Shown here one piece after another: positions 7,151 to 13,265 of a DNA stretch of 16,958 nucleotides (the first letter of the stretch is position 1; the number at the start of each line of letters is the position of its first letter). This DNA is from Microbacteriaceae bacterium. GTDB taxonomy: Bacteria > Actinomycetota > Actinomycetes > Actinomycetales > Microbacteriaceae. The stretch is from the NCBI GenBank assembly GCA_017744755.1, contig JAGIAU010000019.1, forward strand, positions 1-16,958. The letters are read 5' to 3'. The notes under the pieces are model-generated. The model did no database searches, was not told the DNA's origin, and saw only the letters and a list, made by a program, of their open reading frames with translations. The position numbers were made by a program, and so were the translations under genes.

Positions 7151-9217
7151 ATGCGAGTCGTGCTGGTCGCGGAGACGTTCCTCCCGCAGATGAACGGGGT
7201 CGTGAACTCCGTCATCCAGATCCTGCGCCATCTCCGGCAGCAGGGCCATGAGGCCCTCGTCATCGCCCCGCGGGGCGCCGCCGATCCGGATCCCGCGCAG
7301 CTGCACGGCGCGCGCTTCGTGCCGCTCGGCTCGCTCGCCGCGCCCGGCTATCCCGAGGTTCGGGTGTCCGTGCCGAAGGTGAGGCGGATCGCCGCGATCC
7401 TCGAGGACTTCCAGCCGGACGTCGTGCACCTCGCCTCGCCGTTCACGCTCGGGTGGAAGGCGCTGCGCGCCGCCGACCGGCTCGGCATCCCGACGGTCGC
7501 CGTCTACCAGACCGACATCCCCGGCTACGCGGCCCGCTACGGCCTGCCGGGTCTGCAGGCGCAGCTCACGGCGCATGTCGCGAAGATCCACGGCCGCGCG
7601 ACCGTCAACCTCGTGCCGTCGAGCGCCTCGATGCGCGAGCTCGACGGCCTCGGGGCGCGGAACCTCCGCCTCTGGGCGCGCGGCGTCGACAGCGTCCGCT
7701 TCGCGCCGGGCAAGCGCAGCGCGGCCTGGCGCCGCTGGGTCGCGCCGAACGGGGAGCTCGTCATCGGCTACGTCGGCCGCCTCGCCGCTGAGAAGCAGGT
7801 CGAGGACCTCGCCGCGCTCGCGGGCATCCCCGGCACCCGCGTCGCCATCGTCGGCGACGGGCCGTCGCGCGCGGCGCTCTCGCAGGCCCTGCCGGACGCC
7901 GCCTTCCTCGGCTTCCAGTCGGGCGAGGCGCTCGCGGAGGCGGTCGCCTCCTTCGACGTGTTCGTCCACCCCGGCGAGCACGAGACGTTCTGCCAGACCG
8001 TGCAGGAGGCGCTCGCGAGCGGCGTGCCCGTCGTGGCGGTCGGCCGTGGGGGACCGGTGGATCTCGTGCAGAGCTCGCGCACCGGCTGGCTCTACCAGCC
8101 CGGCGACCTGAACGATCTCCGCGCGCGCGTCCTCGATCTCATCGGCGACGACGCGAAGCGGGCCGCGTTCGGCTCGGCCGCCCGCGAGTCCGTCGCGCAC
8201 CGCACCTGGGCGCGGCTCGGCGACGAGATCCTCGGCCACTACCGGGACGCCATGCGGATCGTCGCCGACGCCCAGCCGCTCGTCGTCGCGGCGCCGCGGG
8301 CATCGGATGCCTCCGCGGGTCGAGCAGTCCTGAGCGAGCGCGGCGAGACCTCGACCCGGCAGGCCTCCGCGCCCCCCACCCCCTCCTACCTCCGCTGGCA
8401 GCGCTACATCGCCCTCGGCGACTCGCTCACCGAGGGGCTGTCCGACGCGTCCCGGCAGGCCGCGGGGGAGTACCGCGGCTGGGCGGATCGGCTCGCGACC
8501 TACCTCGCGAGCGCGGAGGACCGCACGACGACGCTCCGCTACGCGAACCTCGCCGTCCGCTCCCGCCGCGTCGAGCACGTCGTCGACGAGCAGGTCCCGC
8601 GCGCGATCGAGCTCGGCGCCGATCTCGCGACCGTGCTCGTCGGCGGGAACGACGTGCTGATCGGCAAGGAGCGCCCCGAGCTGCTCGCGGCCCGGCTGCT
8701 CGACGGCGTCGACCGCCTCCGCGAGAGCGGCGCGGACGTGCTGCTCGTCACCCCGTTCGGCCCCTACCGCTGGTGGCTCGGTCCGCTGCAGGACCGCTTC
8801 ATGCGCTTCGGCGAGGTCCTGCTGCGCGGGGCGCCGCAGCTCGGCGCGACGGTCCTCGACTTCCGGACCGATCCGCTGTGCCGCGACCGCCGCGCCTGGG
8901 CGGAGGACCGGCTGCACCTCAGCTCCTACGGGCACCGCGCGCTGTCCTACCGGGCCGGCGCCGCGCTCGGCATCCCGGGCGCCGACGCGGTCGGCGCGCT
9001 CGACCTCGCCCTGCACGACGAGCCGCTCGCCCGCGACACCTGGATCGGCAGCCACGTCTGGCTCTGGCGGCATCTCCGCCCCTGGATCGGTCGCCGGCTG
9101 CGCGGCGTCACCGCGGGCGACGGGCTCGTCGCGAAGCACGACGGGCTCGTCGAGGTGGTGTCGCGGCGCAGGGCGCCCCACCGCACCGAACGCCCATCTC
9201 GCGACCGAACGTTCTGA
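7151..9217 (+). CDS. Fusion of family 1 glycosyltransferase (MgtA-like) and SGNH/GDSL hydrolase
   Basis: A 688-residue two-domain protein. Residues 1 to ~385 are a GT-B fold GT1/GT4 glycosyltransferase: N-terminal AETFLPQMNGV, a donor-site GRLAAEKQ, and the EX7E pair Glu278/Glu286 in HETFCQTVQEALASG. This pattern resembles actinobacterial mannosyltransferases that act on lipid-linked mannans. A Pro/Ala/Ser-rich linker (~386-412) leads to an SGNH hydrolase: GDSLTEG with Ser425, NLAVRS, GGND with Asn500, and the DxxH pair Asp586/His589. The C-terminal ~80 residues (WLWRHLRPW..., GRRLRG) resemble the tail of stand-alone actinobacterial SGNH enzymes. The linker carries a palindromic insertion (8318-8362). 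A single frame with no internal stop supports a true fusion. There is no Shine-Dalgarno site; CACCCT 6 nt before the ATG is a weak leaderless -10 candidate. Confidence 0.88.
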   Translation: MRVVLVAETFLPQMNGVVNSVIQILRHLRQQGHEALVIAPRGAADPDPAQLHGARFVPLGSLAAPGYPEVRVSVPKVRRIAAILEDFQPDVVHLASPFTLGWKALRAADRLGIPTVAVYQTDIPGYAARYGLPGLQAQLTAHVAKIHGRATVNLVPSSASMRELDGLGARNLRLWARGVDSVRFAPGKRSAAWRRWVAPNGELVIGYVGRLAAEKQVEDLAALAGIPGTRVAIVGDGPSRAALSQALPDAAFLGFQSGEALAEAVASFDVFVHPGEHETFCQTVQEALASGVPVVAVGRGGPVDLVQSSRTGWLYQPGDLNDLRARVLDLIGDDAKRAAFGSAARESVAHRTWARLGDEILGHYRDAMRIVADAQPLVVAAPRASDASAGRAVLSERGETSTRQASAPPTPSYLRWQRYIALGDSLTEGLSDASRQAAGEYRGWADRLATYLASAEDRTTTLRYANLAVRSRRVEHVVDEQVPRAIELGADLATVLVGGNDVLIGKERPELLAARLLDGVDRLRESGADVLLVTPFGPYRWWLGPLQDRFMRFGEVLLRGAPQLGATVLDFRTDPLCRDRRAWAEDRLHLSSYGHRALSYRAGAALGIPGADAVGALDLALHDEPLARDTWIGSHVWLWRHLRPWIGRRLRGVTAGDGLVAKHDGLVEVVSRRRAPHRTERPSRDRTF
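8309..8371 (+). repeat. 45-bp palindrome-ended mini-element with 9-bp flanking direct repeat, inside the GT1-SGNH linker
   Basis: GCCTCCGCG occurs at 8309-8317 and again at 8363-8371. Between them are 45 bp (15 codons) beginning GGTCGAG and carrying CTCGACC near the right end. With one flanking base or two on each side, the inverted repeat is 9 bp perfect (CGGGTCGAG 8316-8324, CTCGACCCG 8350-8358). Removing one direct-repeat copy plus the insert would delete 54 bp, keep the frame, and join ASDASA directly to PPTPS. This looks like a small insertion with target duplication; the mobility is inferred. Confidence 0.55.
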
Positions 9218-9242
9218 CGCGCGCTCGGCCCCGGCGCCGAGT

Positions 9243-9300
9243 GTGCGTCCTCGCGTCGAGACGGTTCCTTAGAACGCGCACGCTCGACGCGAACGCGCAC
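9243..9300. terminator. Long imperfect inverted repeat between convergent genes
   Basis: An 18-nt arm at 9243-9260 matches the reverse complement of 9283-9300 at 15 of 18 positions, with a 22-nt loop that itself contains GTTC-CTTA-GAAC. It sits between the stops of GT1-SGNH (9217) and DUF5302 (9313), where a bidirectional terminator is expected. No U-tract is present, so the function is inferred from position and structure. Confidence 0.4.
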
Positions 9301-9308
9301 GCTCGACG
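9272..9308. repeat. Tandem 18-bp direct repeat
   Basis: The 18-mer starting GAACGCGCACG occurs at 9272-9289 and 9291-9308, identical and separated by one C. It overlaps the right arm of the inverted repeat in the same intergenic region. Confidence 0.7.
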
Positions 9309-9312
9309 TGCG

Positions 9313-9495
9313 TCAGGAGGACTTGCGGCGGAACTCCCGCTTGCCGCCGGCCTTGCCGTGCGCGCCGTCCGCCTTGCTCGAGCCCGTCGCGGCGGCGTGC
9401 GGGCCGGCGCCGGCGCCCTGCTTCTTCTTCTCGAGGAGCTCGCGCATCTTCGCCTTCGCGTCGGTGGCGGGCGTGTTCTCCTGCTTCTCGGCCAT
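9313..9495 (-). CDS. DUF5302 family small protein
   Basis: A 60-residue hydrophilic protein, MAEKQENTPATDAKAKMREL followed by a run of Lys, a Gly/Ala-rich middle and a basic C-terminus ending FRRKSS. The pattern KMRELLEKKKQ...HGKAGG...FRRKS is that of actinobacterial DUF5302 proteins, which have no assigned function. The protein is probably disordered outside one short helix; the basic tail might bind nucleic acid, which is speculation. The ATG at 9493-9495 is chosen because a TACACT box ends 7 nt upstream, indicating a leaderless mRNA; upstream in-frame codons would run through that promoter. It diverges from pnp and converges on GT1-SGNH. Confidence 0.8.
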   Translation of the reverse strand: MAEKQENTPATDAKAKMRELLEKKKQGAGAGPHAAATGSSKADGAHGKAGGKREFRRKSS

Positions 9496-9502
9496 GTCCG
9501 CC

Positions 9503-9508
9503 AGTGTA
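9503..9508 (-). promoter_or_regulatory. -10 box of the DUF5302 gene (leaderless type)
   Basis: On the minus strand TACACT lies 7 nt upstream of the ATG. It occupies exactly the -35 position of the opposing pnp promoter (17-bp gap to TAGACT). Confidence 0.5.
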
Positions 9509-9525
9509 CGTCGGGGGTGCGCTGG

Positions 9526-9531
9526 TAGACT
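9526..9531 (+). promoter_or_regulatory. -10 box of the pnp leader transcript
   Basis: TAGACT is a good actinobacterial -10 hexamer and would start transcription near 9537-9539, giving a leader of about 180 nt before pnp. The -35 region is not consensus. Confidence 0.5.
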
Positions 9532-9539
9532 CTCGGGCG

Positions 9540-9700
9540 TTACCAAGGAGCAGGCGGGCTCGAAGCTGGTCTACGGTGGTGGCCTTCCGGACGCGCGTTC
9601 GGCGGGTTTCGACTGTAAACCAGAGCCGGATCCCCACTCGGGGCTCTCTTCCTGCCCGCTCCTGTTCCTCAGAGGGCACGCATTGAAGCGCGTGCAAGAG
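9540..9700 (+). ncRNA. Structured pnp leader (Actino-pnp RNA-like)
   Basis: The ~180-nt untranslated region before pnp has several stems. CTGGT at 9566-9570 can pair with ACCAG at 9619-9623, enclosing the G/U-rich segment CTACGGTGGTGGCC. AGAGCC at 9622-9627 pairs with GGCTCT at 9642-9647, with an alternative CCCC/GGGG pairing inside. GCACGC at 9676-9681 pairs with GCGTGC at 9690-9695, directly before the ribosome binding site. A conserved cis-acting Actino-pnp motif upstream of pnp is established for actinobacteria. Assignment to that motif rests on position and stem pattern; I could not run a covariance model. It probably controls PNPase level post-transcriptionally. Confidence 0.55.
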
Positions 9701-9716
9701 GAAAGGATGGAACCCC

Positions 9717-11990
9717 TTGGAGGGTCCCGAGATCAAGTTCGCCGAGGCCGTCATCGACAACGGCCGCTTCGGCAAGCGCGTCGTCCGGTTCGAGACCGGC
9801 CGGCTCGCGCAGCAGGCGCAGGGCGCGGTCGCCGCGTACCTCGACGAGGAGACGATGCTCCTCAGCGCCACCAGCATCGGCAAGAGCCCGCGCGAGGGCT
9901 TCGACTTCTTCCCGCTGACGGTCGACGTCGAGGAGCGCTCGTATGCCGCGGGCAAGATCCCCGGCTCGTTCTTCCGCCGTGAGGGCCGTCCCTCGACCGA
10001 GGCGATCCTCGTCTGCCGGCTCATCGACCGTCCGCTGCGGCCGTCCTTCGTCGACGGCATCCGGAACGAGGTCCAGATCGTCATCACCGTCCTGTCGATC
10101 GCCCCCGGCGAGTTCTACGACGCCCTGGCGATCAACGCGGCCTCCGCGTCGACCCAGATCTCGGGCCTGCCGTTCTCCGGCCCCGTCGCCGGTGTGCGCC
10201 TCGCGTTCATCCCCGGCCACGGCGAGCACGCCGACCAGTGGGTCGCGTTCCCGACCGCTGAGCAGGTCTCGGACGCCGTGTTCGACCTGATCGTCGCCGG
10301 CCGTGTCGTCACCAAGGCCGACGGCACCGAAGACGTCGCGATCATGATGGTCGAGGCCGAGGCGACCGAGGGCAGCTGGAACCTCATCAAGGCCGGCGCC
10401 ACGAAGCCCGACGAGGGCATCGTCGCGCAGGGTCTCGAGGCCTCGAAGCCGTTCATCGCCCAGCTCGTCAAGGCTCAGGCCGAGCTTGCCGCCACCGCGT
10501 CGAAGGAGCCGGGCGTGTACCCGGTCTTCCCGCCGTACGCCGACGAGGTCCTCGACTTCGTCTCCGAGCGCGCGTTCGCCGAGCTCACCGACGTCTATCA
10601 GATCGCCGACAAGGTCGAGCGTCAGAACGCCGACGACGCGATCAAGGACCGCGTCAAGGCCGAGCTCGCCGCAGCGGTCGAGGCCGGCACGCTGCCCGAG
10701 TCGGCGCTGAGCGAGTTCTCCGCGGCGTACAAGTCGGTCACGAAGAAGATCGTCCGCGGTCGCATCCTGACCGAGAGCGTCCGCATCGACGGTCGCGGCC
10801 TGGCCGACATCCGTCCGCTCGACGCGGAGGTGCAGGTCATCCCGCGCGTGCACGGCTCCGCGATCTTCCAGCGCGGCGAGACCCAGATCCTGGGCGTCAC
10901 CACGCTGAACATGCTCAAGATGGAGCAGCAGATCGACTCGCTGTCGCCCACGACGAGCAAGCGCTACATGCACCACTACAACTTCCCGCCCTACTCGACC
11001 GGTGAGACCGGCCGCGTCGGGTCGCCGAAGCGTCGCGAGATCGGGCACGGCTTCCTCGCCGAGCGCGCGCTCGTGCCGGTGCTGCCCAGCCGCGAGGAGT
11101 TCCCCTACGCGATCCGCCAGGTGTCCGAGGCGCTGAGCTCCAACGGCTCGACGTCGATGGGCTCCGTCTGCGCCTCGACCCTGTCGCTGCTGAACGCGGG
11201 CGTGCCGCTGCGCGCCCCCGTCGCCGGCATCGCGATGGGCCTCGTGTCCGACGAGGTCGACGGCGAGACCCGCTACGCGGCGCTCACCGACATCCTCGGT
11301 GCCGAGGACGCCCTCGGCGACATGGACTTCAAGGTCGCCGGCACCAGCGAGTTCGTCACGGCCATCCAGCTCGACACGAAGCTCGACGGCATCCCGTCGG
11401 ACGTCCTCGCGGGCGCGCTGAAGCAGGCCAAGGAGGCGCGCACGACGATCCTCGGCGTCCTGAACGAGGCGATCGACGGCCCCGACGAGATGGCGGCCAC
11501 CGCGCCGCGCGTCATCTCGGTGCAGATCCCGGTCGACAAGATCGGCGAGCTCATCGGGCCCAAGGGCAAGACGATCAACGGCATCCAGGACGAGACCGGC
11601 GCCCAGATCTCGATCGAGGACGACGGCACCGTCTACATCGGCGCCGTCGACGGCCCCTCGGCCGAGGCCGCGCGCGCCGCGGTCAACGCGATCGCGAACC
11701 CGTCGAACCCGGAGGTCGGAGAGCGCTTCCTCGGCACCGTCGTCAAGCTCGCGACGTTCGGCGCCTTCGTCTCGCTGACGCCCGGCAAGGACGGCCTGCT
11801 GCACATCTCCGAGGCCCGCAAGCTCGCCAACGGCAAGCGCGTGGAGGACCTCGGCGACGTGCTCTCCGTCGGCCAGAAGCTCCAGGTCGAGATCTCGAAG
11901 ATCGACGACCGCGGCAAGCTCTCGCTCGTGCTCGTCGGAGACGACGCGCCGGCCGCCGAGGCCGCAGCGGAGGCTCCCGCCGCCGAGTAG
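9717..11990 (+). CDS. pnp: Polyribonucleotide nucleotidyltransferase (PNPase)
   Basis: A 757-residue phosphorolytic 3'-5' exoribonuclease that degrades RNA to nucleoside diphosphates and is a core part of bacterial RNA turnover. It starts MEGPEIKFAEAVIDNG, as actinobacterial PNPases do. Domain order is RNase PH-like 1, a helical domain, catalytic RNase PH-like 2 (GETGRVGSPKRREIGHG, then GDMDFKVAGTSEF with Asp535/Asp537 and QLDTK with Asp553), a KH domain with GPKG at 614-617, and an S1 domain from about 669 (GAFVSLTPGKDGLLHIS). The tail is Ala/Glu/Pro-rich. TTG at 9717 is the start: AAGGA at 9704-9708 precedes it, and the ATG at 9707 is out of frame. A strong terminator follows. No rpsO precedes it, unlike the usual rpsO-pnp order. 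Confidence 0.97.
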   Translation: MEGPEIKFAEAVIDNGRFGKRVVRFETGRLAQQAQGAVAAYLDEETMLLSATSIGKSPREGFDFFPLTVDVEERSYAAGKIPGSFFRREGRPSTEAILVCRLIDRPLRPSFVDGIRNEVQIVITVLSIAPGEFYDALAINAASASTQISGLPFSGPVAGVRLAFIPGHGEHADQWVAFPTAEQVSDAVFDLIVAGRVVTKADGTEDVAIMMVEAEATEGSWNLIKAGATKPDEGIVAQGLEASKPFIAQLVKAQAELAATASKEPGVYPVFPPYADEVLDFVSERAFAELTDVYQIADKVERQNADDAIKDRVKAELAAAVEAGTLPESALSEFSAAYKSVTKKIVRGRILTESVRIDGRGLADIRPLDAEVQVIPRVHGSAIFQRGETQILGVTTLNMLKMEQQIDSLSPTTSKRYMHHYNFPPYSTGETGRVGSPKRREIGHGFLAERALVPVLPSREEFPYAIRQVSEALSSNGSTSMGSVCASTLSLLNAGVPLRAPVAGIAMGLVSDEVDGETRYAALTDILGAEDALGDMDFKVAGTSEFVTAIQLDTKLDGIPSDVLAGALKQAKEARTTILGVLNEAIDGPDEMAATAPRVISVQIPVDKIGELIGPKGKTINGIQDETGAQISIEDDGTVYIGAVDGPSAEAARAAVNAIANPSNPEVGERFLGTVVKLATFGAFVSLTPGKDGLLHISEARKLANGKRVEDLGDVLSVGQKLQVEISKIDDRGKLSLVLVGDDAPAAEAAAEAPAAE

Positions 11991-12003
11991 TCCGCGCAGC
12001 GAT

Positions 12004-12040
12004 CCAGGGAGGGCGTCCCCGTCGGGGGCGCCCTCCCTGG
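12004..12040 (+). terminator. Intrinsic terminator of pnp
   Basis: A 17-bp stem (12004-12020 with 12024-12040, one G-U pair at 12016/12028) closed by a GTC loop and followed by TTCC. It begins 13 bp after the pnp stop. The stem is nearly perfect and very GC-rich, which compensates for the short T-run. Confidence 0.85.
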
Positions 12041-12104
12041 TTCCAGGACACGACACGTCGGTAACGGTTTCATTGCGCAGGCACCCGCAGCGGCATCGCG
12101 CCCC

Positions 12105-12110
12105 TACCCT
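12105..12110 (+). promoter_or_regulatory. Possible -10 box of the aldo/keto reductase gene
   Basis: TACCCT would start transcription near 12117, just before the GAAGGAG ribosome binding site at 12121-12127. No good -35 is seen, so this is a weak call. Confidence 0.35.
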
Positions 12111-12135
12111 GTTCCCGAGGGAAGGAGTCCCGGGC

Positions 12136-13119
12136 TTGTCAGCATCTCCCGAGCTGCAGGTCGCGACGGGGCCCGGCACGCGGCTCCAGTCGCCGGTATC
12201 GCGCGCCATCGGCGGCTCCGGGCTCAGCGTCTACCCGCTCTCCCTCGGCGGGAACGTCTTCGGCTGGCTGCTCGACGACGTGCAGTCGCGGCGCCTCCTC
12301 GACGCCTACGCCGACTTCGGGGGCACGTTCATCGACACCGCCGACTCCTATGCGGGCGGCCGCAGCGAGACCATCATCGGCTCCTGGATGGCGTCGAAGG
12401 GCAACCGGGACAAGATGGTCGTCACGACCAAGGTCGGCAAGTCGCCCGACAATCCGGGTCTCTCCCAGCGGGCGATCATCGCCGCGGTGGACGCCTCGCT
12501 GCAGCGCCTCCGCGTCGACACGATCGACCTCCTGTTCCTGCACGTGCACGACGAGGGCATCTCCTTCGAGGAGACGCTGCTCGCGGTCGACCGGCTCATC
12601 CGCGACGGCAAGGTGCGGCACTTCGGCGGCTGCGACCCGCAGGGCAACCGGCTCGTGGAGGCGCGCATCGCCGCGGGCATCATGGGCGTCGCGCCGATGG
12701 CCGCCGTGCAGCTCGAGTACAACCTGCTGGCCCGCACCGAGTACGAGCACGATCTCATGGCCGTGGCCGTCGCGCAGGGGCTCGGGGTCTTCCCGCGCTA
12801 CGCGCTCGCCGGGGGCTTCCTGTCCGGCAAGTACCGCAGCCGCGACGATCTGCGGAACGCCCGGCACGGTCGCGAGCTCGCGCGCCACCTCGGCAAGCGC
12901 GGTCTGCGCGTGCTCTCCGTCCTCGAGGAGGTGGCCGAGGAGCAGGACGTCGCGATGGCGACCATCGCCCTCTCCTGGCTGCTGACCCGCCCGAACGTCG
13001 TCGCGCCCGTCGTCTCGGCGACGAGCACCGAGCAGCTCTGCGAGCTGCTCGCGGCGCCGATGATCGGGCTGACCCGCGAGCAGGTGCGCTCGCTCGACGA
13101 GGTCTCGGCGGCGAAGTAG
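12136..13119 (+). CDS. Aldo/keto reductase
   Basis: A 327-residue NADPH-dependent oxidoreductase of the AKR superfamily, (beta/alpha)8 barrel, cytoplasmic. The catalytic tetrad is visible: Asp67 and Tyr72 in FIDTADSY, Lys99 in VTTKVG, and His136 in FLHVHD. The barrel-end segment YNLLAR and the coenzyme-binding PVVSATSTEQL near the C-terminus fit the family. It is closest in pattern to the YajO/Tas-like or Gfo-type general AKRs; the substrate is unknown. The start is TTG at 12136, with GAAGGAG 8 nt upstream. An in-frame TTG at 12073 lacks a ribosome binding site and would add an Arg/Pro-rich stretch unlike the family. The gene is flanked by terminators on both sides and is probably monocistronic. 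Confidence 0.9.
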   Translation: MSASPELQVATGPGTRLQSPVSRAIGGSGLSVYPLSLGGNVFGWLLDDVQSRRLLDAYADFGGTFIDTADSYAGGRSETIIGSWMASKGNRDKMVVTTKVGKSPDNPGLSQRAIIAAVDASLQRLRVDTIDLLFLHVHDEGISFEETLLAVDRLIRDGKVRHFGGCDPQGNRLVEARIAAGIMGVAPMAAVQLEYNLLARTEYEHDLMAVAVAQGLGVFPRYALAGGFLSGKYRSRDDLRNARHGRELARHLGKRGLRVLSVLEEVAEEQDVAMATIALSWLLTRPNVVAPVVSATSTEQLCELLAAPMIGLTREQVRSLDEVSAAK

Positions 13120-13127
13120 GGCCTCGC

Positions 13128-13166
13128 GGCTCGAGCAGCCGCGATGCGGCGCATCGAGACCTCGAC
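13128..13166. repeat. REP-like palindromic element after the aldo/keto reductase gene
   Basis: TCGAGCAG at 13131-13138 and GAGACCTCGAC at 13156-13166 match the arms of the mini-element in the GT1-SGNH linker (8320-8327 and 8345-8355) with the same 36-nt span. The centre differs and here forms its own perfect 6-bp hairpin, CGATGC-GGC-GCATCG. It resembles the TCGAG...CTCGA-type extragenic palindromes common in Microbacteriaceae genomes. Confidence 0.55.
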
Positions 13167-13180
13167 GCGGATCGCATGTC

Positions 13181-13203
13181 CGCTTCCGGCCTGACCGGAA
13201 GCG
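13181..13203 (+). terminator. Intrinsic terminator after the aldo/keto reductase gene
   Basis: CGCTTCCGG and CCGGAAGCG form a perfect 9-bp stem with a CCTGA loop, followed by CCTTTG. It lies 61 bp after the stop codon and just before the promoter of the glycine-rich protein gene. Confidence 0.7.
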
Positions 13204-13206
13204 CCT

Positions 13207-13235
13207 TTGCGCGGAACCGGCCGGGTCGACAGAAT
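13207..13235 (+). promoter_or_regulatory. Probable promoter of the glycine-rich protein gene
   Basis: TTGCGC at 13207-13212 and CAGAAT at 13230-13235 are separated by 17 bp. Each matches the sigma-70-type consensus only partly. Transcription would start near 13242, about 24 nt before the ATG at 13266. Confidence 0.4.
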
Positions 13236-13265
13236 GTGCTCACCCGTGCATCCATGAGGGGGACC

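Noticed and set aside
8270..8395. GT1-SGNH fusion explained by a missed stop or frameshift
   Set aside because: The linker is open, the insertion is a multiple of three, and coding signal stays in the same frame on both sides, so an error is not needed to explain it.
6386..9181. 931-residue open frame on the minus strand across DedA and the whole GT1-SGNH gene
   Set aside because: Only the DedA part (6386-6997) has family motifs and hydrophobic helices. The rest is Arg/Glu/Ala-rich sequence antisense to a clear coding region, a known effect of GC-rich codon use.
9272..9308. Short direct repeats considered as a CRISPR remnant
   Set aside because: Only two copies with a 1-nt gap, no spacer-sized interval and no cas genes.
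9707..9982. ATG just before the pnp start in another frame
   Set aside because: It overlaps the Shine-Dalgarno region and its frame yields Arg-rich shadow sequence.
12073..12135. Upstream TTG as start of the aldo/keto reductase
   Set aside because: No ribosome binding site, and the extra N-terminus is unlike the family; TTG 12136 has GAAGGAG 8 nt upstream.
9669..12209. 846-residue open frame on the minus strand opposite pnp
   Set aside because: The translation is a low-complexity Arg/Asp/Gly/Leu mix with no motif, and the plus strand encodes a complete PNPase.
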